Assembly (NCBI GenBank): GCA_002633025.1
Contig: NMRB01000172.1
Span: 166,551-230,550, forward strand
Length of the DNA: 64,000 nucleotides
Direction of reading: 5' to 3'
From: Notospermus geniculatus
Taxonomy: Eukaryota > Nemertea > Pilidiophora > Heteronemertea > Lineidae
Below, one piece after another: positions 1 to 11,790 of the stretch; position 1 is the stretch's first letter; each line of letters opens with the position of its first letter. The notes beneath the pieces were generated by a model that did not search any database, was not told the origin of the DNA, and was given only the letters and a program-made list of their open reading frames with translations. A program made the translations under genes and the position numbers.

Positions 1-10
1 GCTGTACCAG

Positions 11-211
11 CTAATTGTCCAGTTTGGCAATTATGTGATTGTAGGCATTAGGTATGAATAGTCCAGTATCTCTGTTGAGGCTGGGTTGGTGTCGTTTGAT
101 TTGGATGGCTTCTCTGAGTTTCCTGTTGTAAACTTTGTCCAGCCGGGAATTGAGAATCTCTGTGTTCTCCCAGACGATTGAATATCCTAGGTTTGCACAG
201 TTTTCATGCAC
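11..211 (-). pseudogene. Penelope-like element, C-terminal GIY-YIG fragment
   Basis: The minus-strand frame ends in a stretch with LREAIQIKRHQPSLNRDTG, the usual C-terminal end of the GIY-YIG endonuclease in Penelope-like retroelements (a conserved R-E-x-I-x-I ... P-x-L-N-R-D pattern). No reverse transcriptase is present, so this is a remnant. The N-terminal half of such a domain lies at 741-1030 on the same strand. About 550 bp of unrelated sequence separates the halves, so one element was probably split by an insertion or two fragments came together. Assignment is from motif recognition only. Confidence 0.6.
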
Positions 212-740
212 AGCACAGATTTAGGGTCCTTTTTCATTCTCAACTTAGAGCTTGAAACTTTGCCAGATTTCAATCTCTAATGTCATACTTAAGCGGCCAT
301 ATTGAAATGGAAGGATATGTGATGCGGCGCGCCGATTACGCAGACTGGCGGAGTGTTCTTCCGCTAAGAAATAGTTCGCTAATATAAAGTATTGAAATGA
401 CGAAAATCTCACATTATATGATCATTTTGTGTGTTTTAGTACTCAATCATGTCAATAGTGTACTGATCCAATGCTGTCCATGCGTTTTACGTGAATTCTT
501 TCGAGTAATTTGAGGGATTTCATTACAACGTATATTATACGTATAAGCGGCGAGAGCTACTTTCCCACTTGCCCGGCATGATCACCAAAATGTGTAATTA
601 ACCACATTACTGGCGTGTCACTTTCAAGTTTACATACAGCGTATCAAATATATACCAATTTATTGATATTTGAGCGATAAACACGCCTTCAGACAGCCAG
701 GGTTTGCAGGTGTTATATTGTTCGCGGAGGTGGCTACTTG
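212..740. other. No gene seen between two Penelope fragments
   Basis: AT-rich sequence with no long open frame, no clear terminal repeats and no recognisable domain. It separates the two GIY-YIG halves and may be an insertion into the former element. Confidence 0.5.
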
Positions 741-1030
741 TCATGAGTGATGCGGGAGCCTAACAATTGTGGACGCGATCACGTCCAGAATCACTCCGCG
801 CATGACTGTATGACATCCGAGGGGCTTTCCCGAACAATGACGGAAAGACCCGAGGTGTTCCGAATGGTCCTTTTTGTGCTCTGAAATCCTTGTGCCAAGG
901 GGGCGTTTAGTTTCACCAACATAACATTCACCACAAGAACACGTTAATTTATACACCACACCTTTGACTTCATGTTTGTTTTTACATGAGGCTGTACAAG
1001 GGAAGACTGCAATATGCAGATACTGAAGTC
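741..1030 (-). pseudogene. Penelope-like element, N-terminal GIY-YIG fragment
   Basis: On the minus strand the frame reads GVVYKLTCSCGECYVGETKR, then an Arg and EHKKD. This is the GIY (here VVY) and YIG (here YVG) pair of a GIY-YIG nuclease, preceded by Cys residues as in Penelope-like elements. The domain stops being recognisable after about 60 residues. It is fused in frame to a HARBI1-like fragment upstream, which makes the 125-residue open frame a chimera of two dead transposons. Confidence 0.62.
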
Positions 1031-1191
1031 TGTTGAAGTGGTCCGATATAGCTTTCCATTCCTCACTGGAACTGGGCACCATGCTGTCCCATATCGCATC
1101 ACAAACACTCCTTATCACACTTGAGACAGTTGCTGGGGCAACTCGGAAGCTAATCGCCAGTGATCGGAAGGACTCTCCAGTTGCTAGATAC
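1031..1191 (-). pseudogene. Harbinger transposase (HARBI1-like) exon fragment
   Basis: Starting at a good acceptor (CAG then G at 1191, minus strand) the frame reads YLATGESFRSLAISFRVAPA, followed by TVSSVIRSVCDAIWDSM and EEWKAISDHF. This is the helix-turn-helix and linker region just before the DDE domain of HARBI1 transposases. The catalytic domain is missing because the frame runs into Penelope sequence. On the plus strand downstream lies a BESS-like frame. Harbinger elements usually carry such a second Myb/MADF-type protein in opposite orientation, so both probably belong to one decayed element. Confidence 0.68.
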
Positions 1192-1655
1192 CTGTAATGG
1201 CAAATAATAAGACCATTCCAATTGAAGGTATGGGCGGGGGAATCGGAGGTTATTAGCCAAATCTGTCAACCTGTCAAATTTTTGTGGCAAAGGTCATACG
1301 TCGAATCTAATTGGAAAATATTTGGTTCGACCCGAAAAGGTATAAAATGTCCCAGGAATGCATCACAGTTGGGTGTGATAAGTTTATATGCAGCATCTAC
1401 ATATCAGAACTTCACAGCTGTTCTATATATACAACATCATAACTTTCTTCAAAATGTCAATTGGCATGCTCGCACACGCCACATGGAGAACACAGACGTG
1501 CTTTCTCCAGGACACTGTGTTCTCAAAAGGGGACCGTATTTTGTATGAAATGATGTCAATTTAATTTCGTGAGTTAATACTGTGTTCGTTAAACTGAAGA
1601 TAACAAGCTCAATGACGATACTTCTTTCTTTCAGTAGCATGTCGAATACGCCTGA

Positions 1656-2102
1656 CCAACTCCTGGATCATCTGGTGAAAGCAGATCCAATACACCTACC
1701 CCGAGTACATCGTCCGGGGCAAAAACGCCTAGCTTTGCCCTCCCGAAATGTCCGCGGTACTCAAAAGATGTCGTCATGGCGTCGCTTCCCTCACAAATGA
1801 TTGAAAACAGTGAAAAACGAAGAGAGGAGAGAACAGCTCTGATGAAATCCATCAAGAAACAAACGGACCCGGAGGAACAGTTCATGATGTCATTCTTGCT
1901 ACTGATCAAAACATTCTCTGACCAAACAAAGATGAGCTTTCGAATGAGATTCACCGAGTTAATTGGACGGTTACAGACGGAAGACAGGCAGTTTGCAAGT
2001 GCACAGGGGCCGGCATGTGGCCAGTGTACAGCTATAATGGCACAGAATGCAACTCATTCACTTCGTGTTTTTTCTTACATTTGTGGACAATTGATTTGTT
2101 GA
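1656..2102 (+). pseudogene. BESS-motif protein of a Harbinger-type element, copy 1
   Basis: The open frame downstream of the TGA at 1653-1655 is low-complexity first (SGESRSNTPTPSTSSGAK) and then has a charged linker. It ends in EEQFMMSFLLLIKTFSDQ followed by TKMSFRMRFTELIGRLQ. The last part fits a BESS motif, the C-terminal protein-interaction motif of MADF/BESS and Harbinger-associated proteins. No MADF domain is found in front. A possible acceptor at 1634 would read straight into stops, so the exon is truncated or mis-bounded. Copy 2 (5954-6466) has the same frame with a premature stop. Confidence 0.5.
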
Positions 2103-2659
2103 GTAATTACATGTATTCAGCGGACTAAGTAGTCGGGAGGATTTAACGTGCAGCGTCATTGCTGACAGTTGACATGTCTTTCGTCCATGATGTTTTTCTT
2201 AAATGGGGTTTTAATTAACATTCTTTTGTCATTGTTAATCAGTTTGTTTGATGGAGATCGGATTTAGGCTATACCTGAGTTGTTTTGGTATCTCTTTATA
2301 TTTTTTTTATATTTTATTCATTTATTTCGTACACATGTACAACATATAAACAGTGCAGTGCATAAACAAAGATGAGGTGCAAGGGACCACAGTCCAGTAG
2401 AGGTTTACATCCCGATATTCGTGTAATTAACACCTTCATTTTCGTTTATTACGTTCTGTTTAAAACAGGGTCATGTTCGCTTATAGCGAGACACAAGCCA
2501 TGTTGATTGCAACAAATATTTAGTTTAAGCCGTACATTTGAATATAATTTAGTTTATGGAATGCAACTTACCTAAGGCAAATCGTCAGACGCTCCTTTGC
2601 GCCAATCGCCTCAACGACATTTTCTCGACTTTTCCCTAGAAAAGCCTGTTTCCACTAGA
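2103..2659. other. Repeat-block sequence, no gene recognised
   Basis: AT-rich tail of the block including a TTTATTTCGTACACATG stretch that looks like the end of a retro-type repeat. It recurs at 6783-7222. No gene is supported. Confidence 0.4.
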
Positions 2660-2795
2660 CCGGTGTGACAGGTGATATAGTCCTACAGGGAATATAGTCC
2701 CCTTTCACCTCTTAGGAAGGCTAGTAATAGTCGTTCGGTCAGGCCATTGATCCCAGGGACAGGGGTCATCCGGACTATATCGCCTGTCACACCGG
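2660..2795. mobile_element. 136-bp MITE, TIR CCGGTGTGACAGG, copy 1
   Basis: The ends are inverted copies of each other (CCGGTGTGACAGGTGATATA at the left, its complement with small changes at the right). The second copy is at 8675-8810 inside the duplicated block. It has no coding capacity. Confidence 0.7.
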
Positions 2796-3279
2796 TTTTC
2801 TGCATTGCAATTCCCATGCGGTTTACCGCAACGGTTTTTGGGAAGGTCAACTTTTGGGAAGGTCGGTTTGGGAAATAAGAAAATAAACAATGTACATGGC
2901 TCTGCAAATGACAGGTTACATGTAGTTGGCATGACGTGGGTCAAGTTCTGGCAAAATGGGTATCAGGGCTGCAGTAAAGACGTACTAGTATACAACATCA
3001 AGACAGAACCGCCCCCAGTGGGTAAGCCACATCATCCCAACAAAACGTGGCTGTCGACAACGTGTGGGAGGCAAGTCCTGCTACATCCTCCCTATTTGCT
3101 CTAGCCTCAATGCTAGCGTAAAATGGGATTTCCCCCTGATTATTGGCTAATCGAACCAATAGCCAGAGCCTTAAAGATAGATGCACTGATAAAGGTGGCT
3201 GACAAGACCAATGTGATAACGAAAAGCTGAAGTTCAATAAAAATATTCTGCCAGATGCGGTCCAGTGGAGTCGACCGGC

Positions 3280-3526
3280 AGCCAAATCCTCTAAGAGAGA
3301 TACATTGACAGAGGTGGATATAAGCAATCTGGCAAAGAAAAAACGTCAGAAGGATTTCAGTCCTATCGATCTGATCCGTTCCAGTGCAGGTGAAACCATT
3401 GGCAAGGGTGATCCATCCGGTGGCACTCCAACCGACGGCGTACGATCTTTGGATGGGTATTCGAAAAACCTGGATGACCGGATTCACTGGATTGTAACTC
3501 AGTGCTCACTGCCGCTTGAACTATAG
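3280..3526 (+). other. Unrecognised coding-like frame entering a long-TIR element
   Basis: A frame with KRDTLTEVDISNLAKKKRQK and SAGETIGKGDPSGGTPTDGV looks protein-like and is partly conserved in copy 2 (9298-9470). From 3455 it runs into the terminal repeat of a MULE-like element, so the end of the frame is not genuine. I do not recognise the protein. It may be host or transposon sequence interrupted by that insertion. Confidence 0.3.
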
Positions 3527-4323
3527 TTATGTACCATAAATTACGACCCATGATGTTTACGAGTGACGTGACGTCGTAGTGCATCCAACACATGCTGATG
3601 CATTGCGACGTCAATTGAATTTTCATCACATAATAAAAAAGCATTGTCCAAGAATTGCGAAATTCCTTCCAGATTTGAAAAAAAAGTATCGTCGGTCCAA
3701 GACTAAAAATTTCGTCGAAGGTTATCACGTGCGTCTTGCCAAGGTTCACGTGACCACAAAGCGGAGGACTATAAAGTATAACCTGGTCACTTCGTCATTT
3801 TCATGAATTTTCTCTTTGCACGACAAGTTTGACGCTTGGGACACTTCCTGCAAACAGCCATGCACAAGGATCATTGCTCGAAAGGGCTGAACATTAACGT
3901 TATAGCCTACTTCCGACACTTCTGGAATAGGGCGATACAACCAATCCATACAACTTTTCAAAAGGGACCCATAGTGAATTCTCAAGGACTTAGGACTTGT
4001 AGTCCAAGTTGGAGGCTGTCCTTCATTTCATGATTTACGCTGAATATCAACCTCACTACTCCTCTTGGGGGTGACTGGTAGTTTTTGGTGGTGTCATTTT
4101 TACAAATCTTTAAGGAATTCCACAATTCTTGAGTTATATTTTTTTTATTATGTTATGACAATTTACATAATTCTTGAACAGTTTTTCTTTCAAATCTTGA
4201 ACGAAAAGTCAGACTTGAATAAATTACGTTTCGGCATTCCATAGTGTGATGAACTAGTTCAAGCGGCGGTGAGCAATGAGTCACAATCCAGAAAATGCAG
4301 TCATCCTGTCATCCAGGTTTTTT
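3455..4323. mobile_element. Non-autonomous long-TIR (MULE-like) element, copy 1
   Basis: The left end GGGTATTCGAAAAACCTGG and the inverted right end (...CCAGGTTTTTT, last bases eroded) match the terminal repeats of the intact family member at 19639-26696. Inside there is no transposase. The same element is at 9475-12119 in the second block copy, where it has received another insertion. Confidence 0.7.
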
Positions 4324-4380
4324 CTGCAATGGTAGAACCCCGAAAGTTTCAAAGTCGCAAAAAATATTCGGCGGGACTGA

Positions 4381-4731
4381 TTGATTGAAAATGTCACCAA
4401 ACAAATCACTAAAGAAGTCCTGTCAAACGTTGGGGAACTCATTCAAGACGCTGGGTCAGAAGCCCTGAGTTGGCTAAAGAGCGAGGACAAGGACATTATG
4501 CTGAAGGGGCTGATTCCCATTTATGGGGAGGTCCAAGCTGCCGTGAGATTCAGCAGGCTGAAGTCTGACACCATGAAGAAGTTCAAAGATAAAGTGCACA
4601 CAAAAATATATTGCCGAGTACTGCGCGACGATATGAAATGTGAGCAAGAGCAAAAAGGCGCAGGGGGCTTCTTAACAGTGCAATACAGAAAGTCATCGAA
4701 GGCCGTGGGTGGAATGATGCCCTTCAGGTGA
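4381..4731 (+). other. Unrecognised 116-residue open frame
   Basis: The frame contains IENVTKQITKEVLSNVGELI and LKGLIPIYGEVQAAVRFSRL, with a helical, amphipathic look. It has no early ATG, so it would be an exon or a remnant. In copy 2 (about 12180-12425) the same sequence carries frameshifts, so at least that copy is dead. No family recognised. Confidence 0.3.
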
Positions 4732-5070
4732 AACAATGAACAATGTAGAGAAACTGTGTATAGGCGTGAATATTACTTTATGAGAATATATGTCGCCAAT
4801 TCGGGCTGCTAAGCGAAAAGAAATATTGAATTGATTCATGGGCATCCGGAATGGATGAAATGACTTTCAGAGTGATCCTTTTCACTCAAAGGATAGTAAA
4901 TCAATGCGAACGAGAGATTGTTCCGCGATTAAGTACTGGTAACATTCTTTAACCTAAAAATTGTGATTTTCGCAAAGCCCCCGAAACGCGAACGCGAAAC
5001 CCATTGTTCAATGCGGCGAAGAGGACAGCGAACAATAGGATAGACGTTCGCTTCGGCGTTTCGAGGGATN

Positions 5071-5492
5071 CAGATATGCGTAAGATGCGTGTATTTTAAT
5101 GTCCTTATCTGCTCAGTGTGGTTATTTTAAATTCACCCATGAAGACATTTACATTTACATGTATACACACACTTCATAGTCAATCTAGAGGTTGAATGGT
5201 AGAAGGAATATTTACACTTTCTGTGAGCTTTAGCCATATTCACCTATTCGAGACTATGCAAACATACCATTGTCTCAGGTGTCATAATCCAGTTTAGGCC
5301 TCACCCAAGACGGGATAATTGACCAATTGGCAAGACGAGGCGTTATACACAGGGCAGCAGGCCAACACGGTGCGGAAAGACCTACCCACCCGGATCAGGG
5401 TAGAGGTATCACTCAGATGCGTATTGGGGTGTAGACACGGGCGCGGATTGGGGTGTCACACTGATCCGGACAGGGCTTTTTTCGCCCAGTGA
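5071..5492. other. Unique spacer between the block copies
   Basis: Begins right after the N at 5070. No gene, repeat arm or domain is recognisable. The next block copy starts at 5493 without the HARBI1 exon that precedes copy 1. Confidence 0.5.
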
Positions 5493-5953
5493 ATGGCAAA
5501 TAATAAGACCATTCCAACTGAAGGTATGTGCGGGGGAATCGGAGGTTATTCGCCAAATCTGTCAACCTGTCAATATTAATTGTGGCAAAGGTCAAACGTC
5601 GAATCTAATTGGGAAATATTTGGTTCGACCCGAAAAGGTCTAAAATGTCCCAGGAATGCATCACAGTTGGGTGTGATAAATTTATATGCAGCATCTACAT
5701 ATCAGAACTTCACAGCTGTTCTATATATACAACATCATAACTTTCTTCAAAATGTCAATTGGGATGCTCGCACACGCCACATGGAGAACACAGACGTGCT
5801 TTCTCCAGGACACTGTGTTCTCAAAAGGGGACCGTATTTTGTATGAAATGATGTCAATTTAATTTAGTGAGTTAATACTGTGTTCGTTAAACTGAAGATA
5901 ACAAGCTCAATAACGATACTTCTTTCTTTCAGTAGCATGTCGAATACACCTGA

Positions 5954-6466
5954 CCAACTCCTGGATCATCTGGTGAAAGCAGATCCAATACACCTACCCC
6001 GAGTACATCGCCCGGGGCAAAAACGCCTAGCTTTGCCCTCCCGAAATTTTCGCGGTACTCAAAAGATGTCGGCATGGCGTCGCTTCTCTCACAAATGAAT
6101 GAAAACAGTGAAAAAAGAAGAGAGGAGAGGACAGCTCTGATGGAATCCATCAACAAATAAAGGGACCCAGAGGAACAGTTCATGATGTCATTCTTGCTTC
6201 TGATCAAAACATTCTCTGACCAAACAAAGATGAACTTTCGAATGAGATTCACCCAGTTATTTGGAAAGTTACAGACAGAAGACAGGCAGTCCGCAAGTGC
6301 ACAGGGGCCGGCACGTGGCCAGTATACAGCTATGATGCAGAGTAATTCGGACGTTTACAGCCAATGGAATAATACTATAATTGTCGCATTGGCACAGACT
6401 GCAACTCATTCACTTCATTTTTTCATACACTTCACTTCATTTTTTCATACATTTATGGACAATTGA
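5954..6466 (+). pseudogene. BESS-motif protein of a Harbinger-type element, copy 2
   Basis: Same frame as 1656-2102, but codon 6158-6160 is TAA just before the BESS core (EEQFMMSFLLLIKTFSDQ), so this copy is broken. It keeps a longer C-terminal tail with QSNSDVYSQWNNT, which is missing from copy 1. The two copies therefore diverged by both substitutions and indels. Confidence 0.5.
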
Positions 6467-6543
6467 TTTGTTGAGTAATTATTCAGTGGACTGAGTAGTC
6501 GGGAGGACTTAACGTGCAGCGTCATTGCTGACAGTTGACATTC

Positions 6544-6778
6544 GACGCATTCCAGGCTAACTGAGGGCGCCTAACTCCCACTTTTTCCGTCCAATAACGT
6601 TTGCAACAATGTTAACCACAAGTATGTTGCAAACGTTATTTTCCATTTTGGTCCCAAGGACGGAAATGATGATTGCAACACTGTCAAATCCACGATAATT
6701 GCAGTGTTGCAAACGTTATTAATCCAAAGGGACGGAAAAAAGTGGACAAAAGTGACCCCAGTTAACGTGGAATGCGTC
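6544..6778. mobile_element. 235-bp MITE, TIR GACGCATTCCA, TSD ATTC
   Basis: It is present only in block copy 2. The ends are GACGCATTCCA and its exact complement, flanked by ATTC (6540-6543 and 6779-6782). The empty site in copy 1 (near 2172) shows one nearby change. Internal inverted words around GTTGCAAACGTTATT can fold into further hairpins. Confidence 0.8.
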
Positions 6779-7537
6779 ATTCTTTCGTCCATGATGTTTT
6801 TCTTAAATGAAGCAACGGATTTTAATTACCATTCTTTTGTCATTGTTAATCAGTTTGTTTGACGGAGATCGAATTTAGGCTGTACCTGAGTTGTTTTGGT
6901 ATCTCTTTATATTTTTTTATATTTTATTCATTTATTTCGTACACATGTACAACATATAAACAGTGCAGTGCATATACAAAGATGAGGTGCAAGGGACCAC
7001 AGTCCAGTAGAGGTTTACATCCCGATATTCGTGTAATTAACACCTTCATTTTCGTTTATTACGTTCTGTTTAAAACAGGGTCATGTTCGCTTATAGCGAG
7101 ACACAAGCCATGTTGACTGCAATAAATCTTTAGTTTAAGCCGTACAGTTGAATATAATTTAGTTTATGGAATGCAACTTACCTAAGACAAATCGTCAGAC
7201 GCTCCTTTGCGCCAATCGCCTCCCTATAATTTGTGTCCTGCTTTGACTAACATGGCGAAAGACGTCCTCAAATTGCTGTTGAGTGAGACGAAGGTATACT
7301 GGCTTTAACGTTCGTCGTCTAATTGCAGTTCCGGTATGAGTGTGAGAAACGTTCCATCTTTTTTTCCTGTGTTGGTTTATTGGGTGCGCCCACTAACGTT
7401 TACTTCCCTTCACTGTATATCTTGCGATGATGAATGCCGTAAGTTCCTCTGACGATTTTCCATCGTCAGTGTTGCTGAGCAACATCATTTTGGAGCACAT
7501 GGCATCCATCTCCCTCTTCAGTCAGTCTATTAATGCT

Positions 7538-7925
7538 GGAGCTAACAAAGATTTAATGCACATCTCAAGTACAAAAACTTTTTTGGCCGCCGGGCCAGAA
7601 TTCTGAAAAAGATGTAAAACCATCATTTCCAATAAGATAAAATACGTAAGAATATGTTTTCCTGTCTCAGTGGACCCATGTTTCTATCTACTGGCAATAC
7701 ATTTATAGGGTCCCAAGCCACCCATTTAAAAGTTAGCTGTACATTAATGCTCTGATTTTGCTCCAATGATAAAGTCAGTACCCAAAATTCAAACGACTCT
7801 ATCTTCTAAACGCACCATTTGCGGAACTTAAGAATTGGGTTTTTGTGGTCAGTGGGATAGAAACTAACCTCCAAACCCAAAAAAGTTTTTGTACTTGAGA
7901 TGTGCATTAAATCTTTGTTAGCTCC
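7538..7925. mobile_element. Foldback element with arms of about 48 bp
   Basis: GGAGCTAACAAAGATTTAAT and the following bases at the left recur as the inverted complement at 7877-7925. It lies inside the 1.4 kb segment unique to copy 2 and has no ORF. Confidence 0.7.
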
Positions 7926-8674
7926 TAGACTATATGACTGATTGATCTCGCAGCAAACTACTAAAAATCACGTGCGAAATCGCGTCCGCAAACGCAGGTT
8001 GAAGCGTCCGCATCGCACCCTAATCGCAGGTGGAATCGCAGCCACAAACGTAAACGCGCCCCCCAGACGCAGCTGAAAACAGGCCTTTACCGCATCGTGT
8101 CGCACCGCAAGTGTGAACAGCTATAGGCTTAACAATGGGAGCAATCAGGCGCGAAAATTTTGCTTCGCACAACGTTGCAACGCGCCAGCTGTGTGAACAA
8201 GGCTTAACACTTCTATTGGCGGTTATTCCGCAAATAAGACGTTGCAAACACGAAATTTAGGCCTGTGGCAAACACAAAGCTTAGAAAGCAAAACACAATG
8301 CTTGTAACTTACAATGTTCGTTTAATGGAGTTATATCATGCATGTGTGTGACAAACGGAGGTTGCGAAACATGAACCCTTTAGTCTCAGAATGTAAAACT
8401 TGTCGGTGACCATCGTGACGACTCCCATGCGAAGCTATCGAAGCCGCCTGGCTTCTAGTCTAAAAGATTTCGAAATTCGCCAAACTTGGCCAACCCGTCA
8501 ATATTCTGTATCTTTCTCGATTCTTTTTTTTTACTCTAACGGAATGCACGAAAAAATGTGGTAAAATACTCGTCCTTCCGTGAGTGTATAGGCCACACCA
8601 TCTTTGTTCCGATTAGGGGCCAGCTACAACGACATTTTCTCGACTTTTCCCTAGAAAAGCCTGTTTCCACTAGA
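7926..8674. other. No gene seen; CG-containing word repeats
   Basis: Around 7970-8170 words such as CGCAAACG, GAATCGCAG and CGTCCGCA recur in both orientations, which suggests an old inverted-repeat element. The rest up to 8674 shows no domain. Confidence 0.35.
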
Positions 8675-8810
8675 CCGGTGTGACAGGTGATATAGTCGTA
8701 CAGGGAATATAGTCCCCTTTCACCTCTTAGGAAGGCTAGTAATAGTCGTTCAGTCAGGCCATTGATCCCAGGGACAGGGGTCCTCCGGACTATATCGCCT
8801 GTCACACCGG
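8675..8810. mobile_element. 136-bp MITE, TIR CCGGTGTGACAGG, copy 2
   Basis: Same element as 2660-2795, with a few differences, in the corresponding place of block copy 2. Confidence 0.7.
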
Positions 8811-11019
8811 TTTTTCTGCATTGTAATTTCCATGCGGTTTACCGCGACGGTTTTTGGGAAGGTCAACTTTTGGGAAGGTCAGTTTGGGAAATAAGAAAAT
8901 AAACAATGTACATGGCTCTGCAAATGACAGGTTACATGTAGTTGGCATGACGTGTGTCATGTCAGTAAAGACGTATACAACATCAAGACAGAACCGCCCC
9001 CAGTGGGTAAGCCACATTATCCCAACAAAACGTGTGGCTGTCGACAACGTGTGGGAGGCAAGTCCTGCTACATCCTTCCTATTTGCTCTAGCCTCAATGC
9101 TAGCGTAAAATGGGGTTTCCCCTGATTATTTGCTAACCCAATCGACAGCCAGAGCCTTAAAGATAGACGCACTGATAAAGGTGGCTGACAAGACCAATGT
9201 GATAACGAAAAGCTGAAGTTCAATAAAAATTCAGCCTTATGCAGTCCAGGGCGAGTCGACCTATTGCCGAGGGTGATGATTTGCTGCCCAAACTGGCAGC
9301 CAAAGCCTCTAAGAGAGATACATTGACAGAGGTGGATATCATGAGCAATGTGGCAAAGAAAAACGTAAGAAGGATTTCGGTCGTAATCGGTCTGATCCGT
9401 TCCAGTGCAGGTGAAACCATTGCCAAGGGTGATCCATCCGGTGGCACTCCAACCGACGGTGTACCATCTTGGATGGGTATTCGAAAAACCTGGATGACCG
9501 GATTTACTGGATAGTAACTCAGTGCTCAATGCCGCTTGAACTATAGTTATGTACCATAAATTGCGACACATGATGTTTACGAGTGCATCCAACACATGCT
9601 GATGCATTGCGACGTCAACTGAATTTTCATCACATAATAAAAAAAACATTTGTCCAAGAATTGTAAATTCCTTCACGGTTTGAAAAAAAAAGTATCGTCG
9701 GTCCAAGACTAAAAATTTCGTCGAAGGTTATAACGTGCGTCTTGCCAAGGTTCACGTGACCACAAAGGGGAGGACTATAAAGTATAACCTGGTCACTTCG
9801 CCATTTTCATGAATTTTCTCTTTGCACGACAAGTTTGACGCTTGAGACACTTCCGGCAAACAGCCATGCAGTAGGATCACTGCTCGAAAGGGCTGAAAAT
9901 TAACGTTATACTTCCGACACTTCTGGAATAGGGCGGCACGACCAATCAATACAACTTTTCAAAAGGGACCCATAGTATTCTCAAGGACTTAGGACTTGTA
10001 GTCCAAGTTGGAGGCTATCCTTCATTTCATGATTTACGCTGAATATCAACCTCACTACTCCTCTTTGGGGTCACTGGCAGTTTTTAGTGGTGTCATTTTT
10101 AGCTCACTGGGGTGAGCTATTACGATGGTGCAGCGTCCGTCGTCCGTCGTGGTCCGTTAGCAGGGCCATGTCGATTTAGAGGAATCAGAGGAATCGGAGG
10201 AATCAGAGGAATCGGAGAAATTTTGGAAGAAAAATCCATGGAATCATTGTAATGATGAAGTGTCAATTATCAGTAAATTATTATACAGCATTTTTTTCAT
10301 CTGTTGATTAGTTTTTAGTTAATAATCGTAGAATTGCTCTGGCAGATGTCTAAATCGGTCTGCGCATCTAACTGAGATTGAAGACGGAAGACGGCGCTGT
10401 CGTCATTGCACGTGCACACGCACTGATCATCAGGTCATTGCGGTCTCTGACTATCCATTGTCGTCATCTACGCTTCACTTCACTCAGTTTCAATCACGTA
10501 GGTGTACCGACCGACGCACAATATGCCTGCGAAATGTTTTTATTGCCTTCCTCCTGCTAGCAGTGCTGGGGTGGGCTGAGGAAAGCCATGAATGAGAACT
10601 GAGCATGCGATGATGTGTGTGTGAGATGAGAGCCATAGTAGCCTACCCTAGGCCTACCGCGTACCTGTACAGCTGTAGGCCTGTGCATTAGGCTATTGCA
10701 TGCACGCATGCCCACACATGCACAGTCTCGGCCTATGCTATGTGCAGTGAGTGGTGCCCGCAGTACGTACCGGTAGGCCTACTAGGCCTACACGATCAAA
10801 TTTTTCATCCAATATAATTCATCCAATAGGCCCTAGGCCTATATAATATAGGCCTAATTTCATCCAATATAATTATAGGCCTAGGCCTGGGTTAATCATG
10901 TTAATAGCCCTACGCTACACAGGGACTTGAAGCAAAAGTTGTGTGATTGTTTGATTGTAGGCCTAAATATGTTTATTATGATCAGAGAGAGTACTATTGG
11001 CACCCTCGACGGACAACAC

Positions 11020-11062
11020 ACGCCCCTAGGTGCACCCCAAGTGCATACCTAGGGGCGTGTGN
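11020..11062. repeat. Hairpin interrupted by an assembly N
   Basis: GCCCCTAGGTGCAC and GTGCATACCTAGGGGC pair across a short loop, and the N follows directly. A strong hairpin is a likely reason for the sequencing stop. Confidence 0.6.
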
Positions 11063-11445
11063 CTATTTCTCGTCTTTCTAGGCCTCTGAAATCAGGCATT
11101 GTCTCCCTAATTAGGAAAGAGTAATGCATTTGTTTTTGTGTCATCATAGTTGTTAATCATTCAGTACAAAGCATCATCTGTGCAAGTTTCAAGCAAATCG
11201 AAACAGTAGTTTCAGAGTTATGCCGAACTTGTAACAACCCTTCATTTCTGCCCAGCCCCTTTTTATCATAGGTGTAGCTTAAAGGATACATAACATACAT
11301 AACGGGTTTTTGATTTGACCTACTTTTCAAGGTCACAGAGGTCAAAGTTCGACAAAAGTGACGAACCTGTCACAGTTTGCCATTATTTCACCGAGCAACT
11401 TCATATCTTGCATAAACATGCATTGGAGAGGTAACTTAAAAAATA

Positions 11446-11790
11446 CCAAGTTTCGGCCCGATTGGACATCCAATATGGCCGCCAGGTGGCGTAACCTGAA
11501 AATCAAGTAAGTGCTATTACACAGGAACGGTTTGACGCAGAGTGCTCAAATTCGATATTTACCTCCATCTAGATGACCTTTACATGCATGTCAAATTTCG
11601 GCCTGATTTGACTTCGAACATGGCCACTAGGTGGCGTAACCCAAAAATCATCAAAGTGTTGTAACTCAGGAACGCCTTAACCCAAAGCGGTCCAATGTGC
11701 TATGTGGCCCCCTGCAGATGACCTTTATGTCCATGTGAAGTTTCGGCCCGATCGGACATCCAATATGGCCGCCAAAAATCTTCAAAATCT
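11446..11790. repeat. Diverged tandem units of about 140-150 bp
   Basis: Three successive units each contain TTTCGGCC, GA(T/C)..GAC, an AATATGGCCGCC-like word and a GATGACCTTTA-like word. They start near 11449, 11598 and 11737. Identity between units is partial, so they are old. Confidence 0.55.

Larger units (their letters stand above)
1197..5069. repeat. Copy 1 of a duplicated 3.9 kb block
   Basis: This segment recurs collinearly, with high similarity, at 5493-12869. Matching landmarks are 1200-2604 with 5493-7222, 2605-4100 with 8627-10100, and 4105-5069 with 11899-12869. Copy 1 ends exactly at the single N at 5070, so its right edge is a contig junction. The duplication could be a real tandem event or two alleles placed in tandem by the assembler. 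Confidence 0.85.

Noticed and set aside
9068-9706. 212-residue minus-strand open frame in block copy 2
   Set aside because: It runs antisense through a TIR and the coding-like plus frame, has no recognisable domain, and the corresponding region of copy 1 is shifted and broken.
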